DNA of 64,000 nt from Hymenobacter norwichensis DSM 15439 (lineage in GTDB: Bacteria > Bacteroidota > Bacteroidia > Cytophagales > Hymenobacteraceae): positions 248,001 through 312,000 of the forward strand of contig NZ_ATVL01000012.1 of assembly GCF_000420705.1 (NCBI RefSeq), read 5' to 3'. Under the pieces are notes generated by a model. It had not been told where the DNA came from and did not search any database. It was given only the letters and a program-made list of their open reading frames with translations. How positions within the stretch are numbered: position 1 is the first letter of the stretch; each line of letters begins with the position of its first letter. The position numbers and the translations under genes were made by a program. Shown here in pieces: positions 1 through 8,659 of the stretch.

Positions 1-89
1 GGGGCGGTAGTGGTGGCCGGCGCTGTAGTAGCGCAGTCGGACAGCAAGAGGGTCAGGCCGAGTAGGCTGGAGAAGTTGGGTAGAAGCAT
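1..89 (-). CDS. Start of a predicted lipoprotein gene, cut by the window edge
   Basis: Reading the minus strand from the ATG at 89, 29 codons stay open to the window edge. They encode a short hydrophobic leader followed by Cys19 in the context LLLSDC and then a Thr/Ala/Pro-rich linker, the usual look of a Bacteroidota lipoprotein N-terminus. The Asp immediately before the cysteine is atypical for a lipobox, so lipidation is not certain. The gene is divergent from the permease gene starting at 138. Nothing can be said about its function because the body of the protein lies outside the window. Confidence 0.45.
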   Translation of the reverse strand, partial: MLLPNFSSLLGLTLLLSDCATTAPATTTA

Positions 90-137
90 CAGGAAACGAA
101 GCTAGGAAACTGGCCGTAGACATGTAGCTTTACGGCA

Positions 138-1352
138 GTGAACGTCTCGCGGTACATATCCCACAAGATTGACGGAGCCGACTCGGGGTCTTTTACTTCG
201 TCGGTGACAAAGATAGCCATCATCAGCATTGCCCTCGGGCTGGCGGTGATGATAGTGTCGTTTGCCATTTTGGAAGGCTTCCGCAACGAGATTCAAAGCA
301 AGATTTTCTCGTTCGGCTCGCACCTCACGGTTAGCAAATACGACACCAACAACTCCATTGAGATTGAGCCCATTGGTGGCCCGGGCCTAATTGAGGAACT
401 GCACCGGTTTCCGCAGGTGCAGTCGGTGCAGCCTTTCGCCCGCAAAACAGCCATCATCAAAACCAAGGATGAAGTGCTGGGCGTGGTACTCAAAGGGATA
501 TCCGAAGAGGACAGCCGCTCGCCAATGCGCCAGAACCTGGTAGCTGGTCAGTTTCTGACTTTCCCCGATTCGGCGGCCTCCAACGACATCCTGATTTCGC
601 GCAAGGTAGCCGACAAGCTGCGCCTGAAAGTGGGCGACAAAACGCTGTTCTACTTCATCCAGAATCCGCCTCGCGTCCGGCCGTTTCGGGTGAGCGGCAT
701 CTACCAGACTGGGTTGGATGAGTTTGATGATGTGTACGTTATCGGCGACTTGCGGCAGATTCGGCAGCTAAACGCCTGGCCCGACTCCTTGGTGGGTGGG
801 GTAGAAGTGGTGCTCAAGAACTTCAACCGCCTCGACCCGGTGGCGGAGGATATGTACGAGAACCTGCGCTACGACCTCAAGCTCGACAAGATTACCGACC
901 AGTACGCGCAGCTTTTTGATTGGCTGCAACTGCTTAACCGCAACGTGGTTATTTTCTTGCTGCTCATCATCTTCGTGGCCACGTTCAACATGGTTGCTAC
1001 CATTTTCATCATGATTCTGGAGCGCACCAACATGATTGGCATCCTGAAAGCCATTGGAGCCACCGACCGGCAAATCCGCAGCATGTTCTTCTTCCGCGGC
1101 ATCAGCCTAACGCTCCGTGGGATGCTGTTTGGCAACCTTGTCGGCCTGGGTTTCTGTGCGATACAATACTACACTCACCTGATTCCCCTCGACCCCGAGA
1201 ACTACTACATGGACCGGGTGCCAGTGCATTGGGACCTTGCTATGATTGTGCTGCTCAACATAGCCACCTTCGCCACCTCTCTGCTGGCCGTTCTGATTCC
1301 CACCTACCTGATTTCGCGCATTAAGCCTGTTGCCGCCATTAAGTTTGATTAG
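138..1352 (+). CDS. FtsX-like ABC transporter permease (LolC/LolE-type)
   Basis: This 404-residue inner-membrane protein has the architecture of lipoprotein-releasing or MacB-type permeases. There is one transmembrane helix near residues 25-48, a large periplasmic domain of roughly 220 residues, and three more helices near 272-300, 325-345 and 367-390 forming the FtsX domain. The N-terminal pattern of a short cytoplasmic arm followed by a helix running into an ILEGF-like motif is typical of Bacteroidota LolE-like permeases. Such proteins work with a separate ATPase, and no ATPase gene is visible nearby. The start is GTG at 138, because an in-frame TAG at 117-119 leaves almost no alternative. 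The substrate is inferred only from the family; lipoprotein release is the best guess. Confidence 0.85.
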   Translation: MNVSRYISHKIDGADSGSFTSSVTKIAIISIALGLAVMIVSFAILEGFRNEIQSKIFSFGSHLTVSKYDTNNSIEIEPIGGPGLIEELHRFPQVQSVQPFARKTAIIKTKDEVLGVVLKGISEEDSRSPMRQNLVAGQFLTFPDSAASNDILISRKVADKLRLKVGDKTLFYFIQNPPRVRPFRVSGIYQTGLDEFDDVYVIGDLRQIRQLNAWPDSLVGGVEVVLKNFNRLDPVAEDMYENLRYDLKLDKITDQYAQLFDWLQLLNRNVVIFLLLIIFVATFNMVATIFIMILERTNMIGILKAIGATDRQIRSMFFFRGISLTLRGMLFGNLVGLGFCAIQYYTHLIPLDPENYYMDRVPVHWDLAMIVLLNIATFATSLLAVLIPTYLISRIKPVAAIKFD

Positions 1353-1363
1353 CACGGTAGCTA

Positions 1364-1687
1364 GTGAGGTTAAGCAGAGCTGTGTGGGTTGCATTGGGCG
1401 CCATCAGCCTACCCGCCGTTTTTCTACTTGCATTCGTCGTTGAACAGGTAGTCGTTGCCGACCCAGACATGAAGTTTTGGGTGCTTTTCCTGCTGAGTTT
1501 GGCACCGTGTGGGTTGTTGGCTGTTGGGACAGGATTGTTTGAAGTATTCCGCCGCCGAAAACCTGGTCAGTCTTTCTTCTTGGGCAAATTAGCTGCCCTG
1601 ATTATAATAGGAATAGGAGTTGTTGAGTTTGTAGGAGGGCTGCTAGGAGTAGGCCTAATAGCACTTGTGCTTGGCGCATTAGGCTAA
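1364..1687 (+). CDS. Small hydrophobic membrane protein of unknown function
   Basis: A 107-residue, strongly hydrophobic protein with three or four predicted membrane segments (about residues 8-30, 38-60 and 73-105) and a basic loop RRRKPGQ between the second and third. It begins with GTG only 11 bases after the permease stop codon, so the two are probably cotranscribed. I do not recognise the family. Its base composition is slightly more AT-rich than its neighbours. It could be a lineage-specific accessory protein of the permease, but that rests on position alone. Confidence 0.55.
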   Translation: MRLSRAVWVALGAISLPAVFLLAFVVEQVVVADPDMKFWVLFLLSLAPCGLLAVGTGLFEVFRRRKPGQSFFLGKLAALIIIGIGVVEFVGGLLGVGLIALVLGALG

Positions 1688-1690
1688 ATA

Positions 1691-2377
1691 TTACAGCCAC
1701 CGGCTCTGTAAAATCAGGTTGGGGTCGGGGCAAAGGGCGGTCCACTTTTCCTGTTCTTCAGGCAACGCCACGCCGGGGAAGTCGCCAATGAGGCCGAGCA
1801 TATCGGCAATAACCTGGAAGTGTAAGTGCGGTGGCCAGTCGCCGTTTTCGGGGGCGGGGCCGACTTCTGTGAAAGTCTGACCTTTTTCAATAGCCATACC
1901 TGGCCGTAGCAACGCGGTTTCGCGGCGGGTGAGATGGCCGTAGAGGGTGTAGAATGTTTCGCCTTCCAGCTGATGCTCCAGGATTACCGTGGGGCCATAG
2001 TCGCCAAAATTGTCGTTGTCTTGCACGCTATGCACCACGGCGTCGAGTGGGGCCAACACGGGCGTACCGGCGCGCAGCCACACATCTACGCCCAGATGCA
2101 AAGAGCGGGCAGGCACGGCTGGGTCGCCGAACAGGCCGGGGCTGCGCCGGTAGATAACCCGGTTTTCGAGGTAACCACCCACTCCGATGTGCGCCTCCTG
2201 CGCGGCCAGCAGTTCACCCACCAGCGCCTCAAAAGCGGCCGTATCGCGCAGATCGGCGTCGCGCACTAGGGGGTTGTTGGCCGTGAAATCCAGGCGAGCC
2301 ACGTCGGGCGCGTTCAAATCAACGGGTAGAATGGCGTGAAACTCGTGCTGATGACGTTCGAGGAGTTCGGCAAGCAT
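1691..2377 (-). CDS. M23-family (LytM-type) metallopeptidase
   Basis: A cytoplasmic-looking or leaderless 228-residue protein with the lysostaphin-type M23 fold. The first zinc-site motif is HLGVD (HxxxD), and the second is HLHFQ (HxH) in the context WPPHLHF; a third conserved segment is YGHL. M23 enzymes cut peptide cross-links in peptidoglycan or related glycine-rich peptides. The frame is open up to a Met at 2437, but the internal Met at 2377 (MLAELLERHQ) is the better start because the extra 20 residues look non-coding. No signal peptide is visible with either start, which is unusual for a cell-wall enzyme. It converges on the small membrane protein, with only 3 bases between the two genes. 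Confidence 0.8.
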   Translation of the reverse strand: MLAELLERHQHEFHAILPVDLNAPDVARLDFTANNPLVRDADLRDTAAFEALVGELLAAQEAHIGVGGYLENRVIYRRSPGLFGDPAVPARSLHLGVDVWLRAGTPVLAPLDAVVHSVQDNDNFGDYGPTVILEHQLEGETFYTLYGHLTRRETALLRPGMAIEKGQTFTEVGPAPENGDWPPHLHFQVIADMLGLIGDFPGVALPEEQEKWTALCPDPNLILQSRWL

Positions 2378-2631
2378 AAATAAAGCAGGTGTCGGGAGAG
2401 AAAACCGGGTGTAACCAGCCCAGTGCACGCGGGGCATACGGCGTACCGGGCCGCCCCGATACGCTATGGCAATCCGGCGCAGGACAATTTTTTACACAAT
2501 ACGTAGATGGTTGCAAGCTAAAGCATCCGTAATAGATTCCCGTACTTTGCAGCCCGGCTAAACCCTGTGGGGGGCAGCCTGGTTGTTATTTCCTTCGTTA
2601 CTCGTATCCAAGCCCAGTTTCAGCGCCACCA

Positions 2632-3741
2632 ATGAGCACTCCGTACCTTTTCCTCAACGTCGTCGAATTAACCCAGGAAACCGACGACGCTGTTACGATT
2701 CACCTTGAGCACCCCAACCGCCAAACCCTGCCCAGTGAAGCCGGTCAGTTTCTGACCCTGATTTTGCCTTGCGGACCCGGCGGTAAAAAAGAGCGGCGTG
2801 CCTATTCGCTCAGCAGCACGCCCAGCGAGGCACCACGGCTGTCGGTGACGGTGAAGCGCGTGACGGGCGGACTGGTGAGCAACTACCTGCTGGATACCGT
2901 GCGTGTAGGGCAGCAACTGGAAGCCATGGCGCCGCTGGGTAATTTCGTGATTAAAACCAGCCCCAAAACAGCCCGTTCGTTGGTGCTAGTAGGCGCCGGC
3001 TCGGGTATTACGCCGCTGATGAGCATGCTGAAAGCCGTACTGCGCGAAGAGCCCCAAAGCCACGTGCTGTTGGTGTACGGCAACCGCAACGAGGCTTCCG
3101 TTATTTTCCGGGAGCAACTCAAGCAGTTGGAAGCTCAGTACGCTGGCCGTTTCCAGGTGGAGCACGTGTACAGCCAGCCTACCGGCCCAGTGGCTGCGCA
3201 TCAGCACGTAGGGCGCCTGAACCGGACTATGCTGTTGCGCATTCTGGAACAACGCCATCAGTTTCCGGCGGCACAGGCCGAGTACTACCTCTGTGGCCCC
3301 GATGGCCTGATGCTGGAAGCCAAATCAGCGTTGGAGCTACTGGGCGTACCGGCCGGTAATATTCGGCGCGAGAGTTTCGTGGCTGCTGCCGAAACGCAGG
3401 AAACGGCTGCCGCGCAGCCCAATGGTCACGGCGACGTATCCACGGCCGACGACGATGGCCAACTGAAAACCCGCACCGTTACCGTCAATTATGAGGGTTC
3501 GGAATACCAGATTGAAGTGGCCCCCGAACAGACCATTCTGGAGGCGGCCCTTGATTTAGACATCGATTTGCCGTATTCCTGCCAGGCCGGACTGTGCACG
3601 GCCTGCCGGGGCAAATGCCTCTCCGGCAAGGTGCACTTGGATGAGCGCGAAGGCCTTTCTGACTCGGAATTGAAACAGGGCTACGTGCTGGTGTGCGTGG
3701 CGCACCCACTTACCAGCGACGTGGTAATCGAAATCGATTAA
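2632..3741 (+). CDS. PaaE-like flavoprotein reductase with C-terminal 2Fe-2S ferredoxin domain
   Basis: This 369-residue NAD(P)H-dependent electron-transfer protein has the class IA oxygenase-reductase layout. The FAD-binding motif RAYS is at residues 56-59. The NAD-binding site follows, with GAGSGITP at 121-128 and CGPDG at 221-225. A linker near 255-280 leads into a plant-type ferredoxin domain with C317, C322, C325 and C355 (Cx4Cx2Cx29C). This is the arrangement of the phenylacetyl-CoA epoxidase reductase PaaE and of related reductases for hydroxylases and fatty-acid desaturases. No paaABCD genes or other oxygenase components are in the window, so the partner is unknown. The gene is followed 50 bases later by the oligopeptidase gene on the same strand. 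Confidence 0.88.
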   Translation: MSTPYLFLNVVELTQETDDAVTIHLEHPNRQTLPSEAGQFLTLILPCGPGGKKERRAYSLSSTPSEAPRLSVTVKRVTGGLVSNYLLDTVRVGQQLEAMAPLGNFVIKTSPKTARSLVLVGAGSGITPLMSMLKAVLREEPQSHVLLVYGNRNEASVIFREQLKQLEAQYAGRFQVEHVYSQPTGPVAAHQHVGRLNRTMLLRILEQRHQFPAAQAEYYLCGPDGLMLEAKSALELLGVPAGNIRRESFVAAAETQETAAAQPNGHGDVSTADDDGQLKTRTVTVNYEGSEYQIEVAPEQTILEAALDLDIDLPYSCQAGLCTACRGKCLSGKVHLDEREGLSDSELKQGYVLVCVAHPLTSDVVIEID

Positions 3742-3791
3742 AACGCCCACTTGTTCGCCCCGACCTGGGCATTTTCCGTATCTCCTAGCTT

Positions 3792-5534
3792 ATGATGAAT
3801 TCAACAGAATTGCAGGCTGCTTCGGCTACCGATACGCAACGGCCGCCACGGCAGTACCTGCCCGAAGACTTCAATGTCACGGCCTGGGAGTCGCTGGAGC
3901 CTTTCTTCGCAGAACTGCGTGAGCGAACCATTACCTCCGGCGCGGAGCTGGAGCGTTGGCTACTCGACCGGTCGGAGCTGGAAGCGGCGCTGAGTGAAGA
4001 TCTGGCTTGGCGTTATATCCGTATGACCTGCGATACGCAAGACGAGCAAAGTGCGGCCCGGTTTCAGTTTTTTGTAAGTGCGGTTGAGCCTAACGTAGCT
4101 CCCTACGACCACGCCCTAAATGAAAAGATGATGAGCTCGGACTTTCTGCCCGAGCTGGATCCGCAAAAATACCGCGTGTTTCTGCGTTCAGTGCGGCAGG
4201 CCCTGCAAATCTACCGGCCCGAAAATATTCCGCTCAAAACTGAAATCAGCACCAAGCAACAGCAGTATTCGGCGCTGGCCGGCGCCATGACGGTGACCAT
4301 CGACGGCGAGGAAATGACATTGCCGCGTGCCGCTGACCGCCTGAAAAGCCCTGACCGCGCGGTGCGGGAAGAAGCATACCGTTCTATTCAGGCCCGCCGC
4401 CTGCGCGATGCTGAAGTGCTGGATCTGCTGTTTACGGAGTTGGTAGCCCTGCGCCACCAGATGGCCCTGAATGCCGGTTTCGCCAACTTCCGCGACTATA
4501 TGTTTGCTGCGTTGGGTCGCTTTGACTACACTCCGCAGGATTGTTTTGATTTCCATAAAGCCATCCGCGAAACTGTAGTGCCGCTCATTAACGACTTGGA
4601 CTTGGAACGGCGGCAGGATCTGGGTCTGGCCGAGCTGCGCCCCTGGGACCTGGACGTGGACGTTTCGGGGAAGGCACCGTTGCGGCCGTTTGAAACGGGG
4701 GAGGAGCTGTTGGAAAAAACCATTACCGTCTTTCAGAGTCTCGATTCTTACCTCGGTGACTGTCTGCGCACCATGCGCCAAATGGGTCAGCTGGATTTGG
4801 AGTCGCGCAAGGGCAAAGCTCCAGGCGGCTACAATTATCCGCTCGACGAAACCGGCGTGCCATTCATCTTCATGAATGCCACCAGCTCTCTGCGCGACGT
4901 AGTAACCATGCTACACGAAGGTGGCCATGCGGTACATTCCTTCCTTACGCGCAATCTGCCGCTGGGCGCCGACAAGCACCCGCCATCCGAGGTAGCCGAG
5001 CTGGCTTCGATGAGCATGGAACTGATGAGCATGGACCATTGGGACGTGTTCTTCACTAACCCCGACGACCTGCGCCGCGCCAAAAAAACGCATCTGGAAA
5101 GCGTGCTGGAAACCTTCCCCTGGGTGGCCACCATCGACAAGTTTCAGCATTGGGTGTACGAGAATCCGCAGCACACCGAAGCGGAGCGCCACCAGCGCTG
5201 GACCACCATTTTCGACGAGTTCAACCAGCGCACGGTAAGCTGGAAAGGGCTGGAAGGCTTCAAACCCTATTTGTGGCAGAAACAGTTGCACCTCTACGAA
5301 GTGCCGTTCTACTACATCGAATACGCTATGGCGCAGCTCGGTGCTATTGCCGTATGGCGCAACTACCGCCAGAATCCACAGGAAGGGCTGGCTGCCTACA
5401 AGCGCGCTTTGGCGCTAGGCTATACCGCCCCAATTGGCGAAATCTACGCCGCCGCCGGTATTCGCTTCGATTTCAGTACCGAGTACCTGCGCACCCTCGC
5501 CGACTTTGTGCGCGAGGAAATGGCTAAGCTCTAG
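3792..5534 (+). CDS. M3-family oligoendopeptidase (PepF-like)
   Basis: A 580-residue cytoplasmic zinc oligopeptidase that cleaves short peptides. The zinc motif HEGGH is at residues 375-379, and the downstream helix EVAELASMSMELMS carries the third ligand and the catalytic surroundings. Length and overall pattern match M3 oligoendopeptidases of the PepF/M3B group. There is no signal peptide. The start is the first of two adjacent ATG codons at 3792. A very long perfect inverted repeat lies 6 bases after the stop codon and probably ends the transcript. Confidence 0.9.
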   Translation: MMNSTELQAASATDTQRPPRQYLPEDFNVTAWESLEPFFAELRERTITSGAELERWLLDRSELEAALSEDLAWRYIRMTCDTQDEQSAARFQFFVSAVEPNVAPYDHALNEKMMSSDFLPELDPQKYRVFLRSVRQALQIYRPENIPLKTEISTKQQQYSALAGAMTVTIDGEEMTLPRAADRLKSPDRAVREEAYRSIQARRLRDAEVLDLLFTELVALRHQMALNAGFANFRDYMFAALGRFDYTPQDCFDFHKAIRETVVPLINDLDLERRQDLGLAELRPWDLDVDVSGKAPLRPFETGEELLEKTITVFQSLDSYLGDCLRTMRQMGQLDLESRKGKAPGGYNYPLDETGVPFIFMNATSSLRDVVTMLHEGGHAVHSFLTRNLPLGADKHPPSEVAELASMSMELMSMDHWDVFFTNPDDLRRAKKTHLESVLETFPWVATIDKFQHWVYENPQHTEAERHQRWTTIFDEFNQRTVSWKGLEGFKPYLWQKQLHLYEVPFYYIEYAMAQLGAIAVWRNYRQNPQEGLAAYKRALALGYTAPIGEIYAAAGIRFDFSTEYLRTLADFVREEMAKL

Positions 5535-5540
5535 CGGAAA

Positions 5541-5648
5541 GTAGAGCCCAGGATAAGCCATTTGTGAACCATATAGAAAGAGGGCCTGCTTCCGATGGAG
5601 CAGGCCCTCTTTCTATATGGTTCACAAATGGCTTATCCTGGGCTCTAC
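5541..5648. repeat. Perfect 50-bp inverted repeat with 8-nt loop, probable terminator
   Basis: Bases 5541-5590 and 5599-5648 are exact reverse complements over 50 bp, separated by the loop TCCGATGG. The inner part (AGAGGGCCTGCT and its partner) looks like an ordinary GC-rich terminator stem. The outer 38 bp extend it far beyond a normal terminator. It starts 6 bases after the oligopeptidase stop codon. The simplest reading is an intrinsic terminator, but the perfection and length suggest a recent duplication-inversion, selection for a long hairpin, or a fold-back artefact. Confidence 0.85.
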
Positions 5649-5852
5649 TAGTAATTCGGGAGCTAAGCAATATTAGCGCAATAAGCGTAAAAAAAGCGGC
5701 CGGAAAATTCCAGTCGCCTTTCCACAACCAACTCAACCAAAGCAACCAACAGCGCGGTAGCCACGGTTGCTACAAAGAAGAGCTTATTGTGGGGTGTTCG
5801 GTTGCATCGAAATAAATAAAATATTTTTATTGTTGATAGTCAGATGATTAAA
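5649..5852. other. Non-coding stretch with a possible membrane-protein gene remnant
   Basis: No convincing gene is present here. On the minus strand, from about 5812 to 5670, a reading frame without a Met start stays open for some 48 codons. It reads like a transmembrane segment (LFFVATVATALLVALVELVV) followed by a basic stretch. This could be the N-terminal remnant of a lost gene that now ends near the 50-bp inverted repeat. The support is weak, as it rests on hydrophobicity alone. Confidence 0.25.
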
Positions 5853-5895
5853 ATAATAACGGCCGTCCAAATCTTGCTTGGGCGGCCGTTATTAT
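5853..5895. terminator. Hairpin terminator downstream of the lipoprotein gene
   Basis: ATAATAACGGCCG (5853-5865) pairs exactly with 5883-5895, with a further CCAA/TTGG inner stem. The A/T-rich outer ends allow it to work in either direction. It lies 16 bases after the stop of the minus-strand lipoprotein gene ending at 5912. Confidence 0.7.
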
Positions 5896-5911
5896 CTGGG
5901 TTTAGAATGCC

Positions 5912-6496
5912 TTACTGCGGTATCTCAAACAGTGGGAGCGGGGCCAATTGCTTGTACTTGCCGCCCAGTGTTTGCAGCTCGGTTTGGTGCAGCTGGAGGT
6001 AGTTATTGAACTGCTTAGCGGCCCGATCGTACTGCACGCGGTAGCCGGCTACCTGCCCATCGTATTGCCCAATGGTTTCGAAGGTATTCTGCACCGTGGC
6101 GCTGGCCCCAGCATTAGTTGTAACCACCGTCCGTAGCACGCCTAGCAAAGAGTCCTGCGCAGCATCGTACCGGTCAATGTCGGCTGATTGCATGGAGAGC
6201 TGCTGGTAGCGTAGTTTTTTGAAGCGGTTATTGGCGGCAGCTAATTGCTGAAGCTGCTGTTTATCGGCTCCAGGGGTGCGCTCCAGCTCATTTAGAATCT
6301 GGCTGGTAGCCGTTATTTTGGCGTCGTCGCTGGCCATCATCTGCGTCCAACGGGTGTCAACGGTGTCGCGCAGCACATCAAGCTGCTCTTTGGCGGCCGT
6401 GGCTGAGGCGGGGTCGAAGGCTTTGGGGGTGCGGTTGCAGGCGGCCAGGGTGGCGAAGGCGAGCAGTATGACCAGCCAGGAGGAATGTTTGAGCAC
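5912..6496 (-). CDS. Predicted lipoprotein, mostly helical, function unknown
   Basis: A 194-residue protein with a lipoprotein signal: a basic start, a hydrophobic core and lipobox TLAAC with Cys20. The mature part is rich in Gln, Ala, Asp and Thr, almost without glycine or proline, and is predicted to form long helices, resembling LemA-like or coiled-coil envelope proteins in character. The C-terminus ends in a Pro/Leu-rich tail (LAPLPLFEIP). I do not recognise a defined family. The gene is divergent from thiL and is followed by its own hairpin terminator. Confidence 0.65.
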   Translation of the reverse strand: MLKHSSWLVILLAFATLAACNRTPKAFDPASATAAKEQLDVLRDTVDTRWTQMMASDDAKITATSQILNELERTPGADKQQLQQLAAANNRFKKLRYQQLSMQSADIDRYDAAQDSLLGVLRTVVTTNAGASATVQNTFETIGQYDGQVAGYRVQYDRAAKQFNNYLQLHQTELQTLGGKYKQLAPLPLFEIPQ

Positions 6497-6741
6497 GAAG
6501 TTCAGGGGTTAATTCAGTGGATAAACAAAGAAAGCAGGTCAGGCCCAGAATTATACGAACTCACTGGATAGAGTGGCGCGTACACTTCCCGAAATCAACG
6601 TACAACCAAAGGCCAATAGTGCCCGCGTATAACAGCAAACGCCGAAGATAGCCGAACGAACCTGCCCGGAAACCTCTGCGTTGTGTCTGATGGCCCGCAA
6701 CCGGATTGCCGGCAGGCCATCAACTCAATCTATGGCTTGCG

Positions 6742-6749
6742 TACCTTTG
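6742..6749 (+). promoter_or_regulatory. Putative Bacteroidota -7 element upstream of thiL
   Basis: TACCTTTG matches the Bacteroidota -7 consensus TAnnTTTG exactly and lies 86 bases upstream of the thiL start. No TTG/TTTG is seen at the usual 19-21 base distance, so the -33 element would be weak. The rest of the 339-base divergent intergenic stretch (6497-6835) shows nothing further; in particular I see no TPP riboswitch. Confidence 0.45.
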
Positions 6750-6835
6750 CCGCCCTGCGTACCGCCGCCCAGCCACGCGCCGCATTCAAAATAGATACCC
6801 AGCCCACAACCCCATTAGCGCAACCAGCATAGTTT

Positions 6836-7870
6836 ATGAGCGACATCACGCCTCTTGATACCGTAGGAGAGTTCGGCCTTATCCGCCGCATTCAGGACAC
6901 TATCACCCTGCGCCAGCCCAGCAGCAAGCTCGGCATCGGCGACGATGCTGCTATTCTGGCCCCACCCGCCGGCCACGAGCTGGTCGTCAGCACCGATATG
7001 CTGGTGGAAGGCGTACATTTCGACCTTACATTCTGCCCGCTCAAGCATCTGGGGTACAAAGCGGTGGCCGTCAATGTGTCGGACGTAGCGGCCATGAACG
7101 CCACGCCTACCCAGCTAGTTGTAGCCCTAAGCGTACCGGCCCGGTTTTCGGTGGAAGCCGTGGAAGAACTGTACGAAGGCATGCGCTTGGCCTGTGAGGC
7201 CTACGACGTGGACATTGTGGGTGGCGACACTACCGCTAGCCGCGGCGGCCTCACCATCAGTATCACGGCGCTGGGCCAAGTAGCCGCCGGTGAGGCCGTG
7301 CGCCGCAGCGGAGCCGGCCCCAACGACCTGCTCTGCGTGACCGGCGATTTAGGCGGCGCTTACTTAGGGTTGCAGGTGCTGGAGCGTGAAAAGCAAGCCT
7401 GGCAGGCCGATCCTGAAACCCAGCCTGAACTGGCCAAATACCCTTACGTGCTCCAGCGCCAGCTTCGCCCCGAGGCTCGCATGGATGTGGTGCACGAACT
7501 GCGCGACCTGGGCGTGGTGCCCACCAGTATGATTGATATTTCCGACGGGCTGGCTTCCGAGGTGCTGCACCTCTGCCAGGCTAGCGGCACTGGCGCGCGG
7601 GTATTCACCGAAAACCTGCCCATTGCCAATCCTACCCTGGAAGTAGCCGAAGAATTCAACCTCGACCCCATCATGTGCATGCTCAACGGCGGCGAAGACT
7701 ACGAGCTGCTCTTCACTGTCCCGCTTTCCGCCCACGACAAAATCAAAAACCACCCCGACATCACCATTATCGGCCACATGGTGGAGAAGAGCGAAGGCGC
7801 CAACCTTATCACCAAATCTGGCCAACCCATTCCGTTGCGGGCCCAGGGATTCAATCACTTTGAGAGTTAA
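6836..7870 (+). CDS. thiL: Thiamine-monophosphate kinase
   Basis: ThiL phosphorylates thiamine monophosphate with ATP to give thiamine pyrophosphate, the last step of cofactor biosynthesis, in the cytoplasm. The 344-residue protein shows the ATP/Mg motif KLGIGDDAA at residues 31-38, then VNVSDVAAMNA and VGGDTT. The later DISDGLASE and GGEDYELLF motifs are also characteristic of ThiL within the PurM/AIRS superfamily. Its length fits the family. It is monocistronic: the next gene is on the opposite strand and ends 9 bases away. No other thiamine genes are in the window. Confidence 0.95.
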   Translation: MSDITPLDTVGEFGLIRRIQDTITLRQPSSKLGIGDDAAILAPPAGHELVVSTDMLVEGVHFDLTFCPLKHLGYKAVAVNVSDVAAMNATPTQLVVALSVPARFSVEAVEELYEGMRLACEAYDVDIVGGDTTASRGGLTISITALGQVAAGEAVRRSGAGPNDLLCVTGDLGGAYLGLQVLEREKQAWQADPETQPELAKYPYVLQRQLRPEARMDVVHELRDLGVVPTSMIDISDGLASEVLHLCQASGTGARVFTENLPIANPTLEVAEEFNLDPIMCMLNGGEDYELLFTVPLSAHDKIKNHPDITIIGHMVEKSEGANLITKSGQPIPLRAQGFNHFES

Positions 7871-7879
7871 AAATTGACG

Positions 7880-8254
7880 TTAGTCTTCCGGGTAGGGGAT
7901 ATACACGAAGTTGGTGAACTCCTTGTCCAGCACGAACAGGCAGCAGTATTCGTCGGCGTCGCGGTAGGTGCTCTGGAAGGCTTCGATGCCCTCTGGGCTG
8001 ATGATGCCCTGCTGCACGAACAGCTCCAGAAACGAGGCGAAGACATGCCACTCCAGATTCAGGTCGTCGGCATTGATGAGCAGGCTGCCGAGCGGCACTT
8101 CCTGGCGGGCAAACACGAAAATCGGGTATTTGGAAATGTCCATCTTCCGCACCTGGGAAGAGGCTTCCATGATGGTATCAGAAACGGCGGCGAAATCCTT
8201 GGTGATGGTACCGAGGTATTTGCCATTCAGTTCAGGGTCGTTGGCGTAGTCCAT
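7880..8254 (-). CDS. Conserved hypothetical protein
   Basis: A 124-residue soluble acidic protein without signal peptide or membrane segments. It is rich in aromatic residues and ends in FVYIPYPED. I cannot assign a domain. Its first 28 bases overlap the end of the upstream membrane-protein gene (8227-8655), so the two are translationally linked and probably form an operon with rlmD further upstream. The intact reading frame and ordinary codon use support a real gene. Confidence 0.7.
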   Translation of the reverse strand: MDYANDPELNGKYLGTITKDFAAVSDTIMEASSQVRKMDISKYPIFVFARQEVPLGSLLINADDLNLEWHVFASFLELFVQQGIISPEGIEAFQSTYRDADEYCCLFVLDKEFTNFVYIPYPED

Positions 8255-8655
8255 GGGGTGGGGTTATTTGGGATGGAATGTTTCCAAAAACGTGGAAAGC
8301 ATATACCGTATCCTAATCCGATAAGGGCAGCATCAATATATACTACCCAAAAATCTGTGCTCAGAAAAAGCCAGCCAATAATTATAGTGAAGGCTATTAC
8401 TGCATAAGCTATTGAGAAAAATAAGAAGGTGATTCGAGAATGTGAACGACAATACCGACTGATGTATTTCTCTGGACATTGAATGAAGAGTCCATTAGCC
8501 AGCATCGTAAATAAGAATGACCAGAACGCCACAACAATAGTATCAGCACTTTTCAAATTACCGCCAGTTGCCAGTGAGAAAAAGCTATGAAAAAGCATAG
8601 CTACACCCCAGCCTACCAACAATGCGAGTGTGGAAGCTAGGGTATAACTTTTCAT
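8227..8655 (-). CDS. Four-helix membrane protein of unknown function
   Basis: A 142-residue integral membrane protein with about four hydrophobic segments in residues 8-130. The open frame reaches back to 8685, but that would overlap rlmD; the ATG at 8655 (MKSYTLASTLALL) begins 4 bases after the rlmD stop and is preferred. The gene is noticeably more AT-rich than rlmD and thiL, which may point to recent acquisition. It overlaps the following hypothetical gene by 28 bases. No family is recognised. Confidence 0.6.
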   Translation of the reverse strand: MKSYTLASTLALLVGWGVAMLFHSFFSLATGGNLKSADTIVVAFWSFLFTMLANGLFIQCPEKYISRYCRSHSRITFLFFSIAYAVIAFTIIIGWLFLSTDFWVVYIDAALIGLGYGICFPRFWKHSIPNNPTPWTTPTTLN

Positions 8656-8659
8656 AATA

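Noticed and set aside
6497..6835. Possible TPP riboswitch upstream of thiL
   Set aside because: I looked for the THI-box elements (CTGAGA and the ACCTGA-type motif) and did not find them in the right arrangement.
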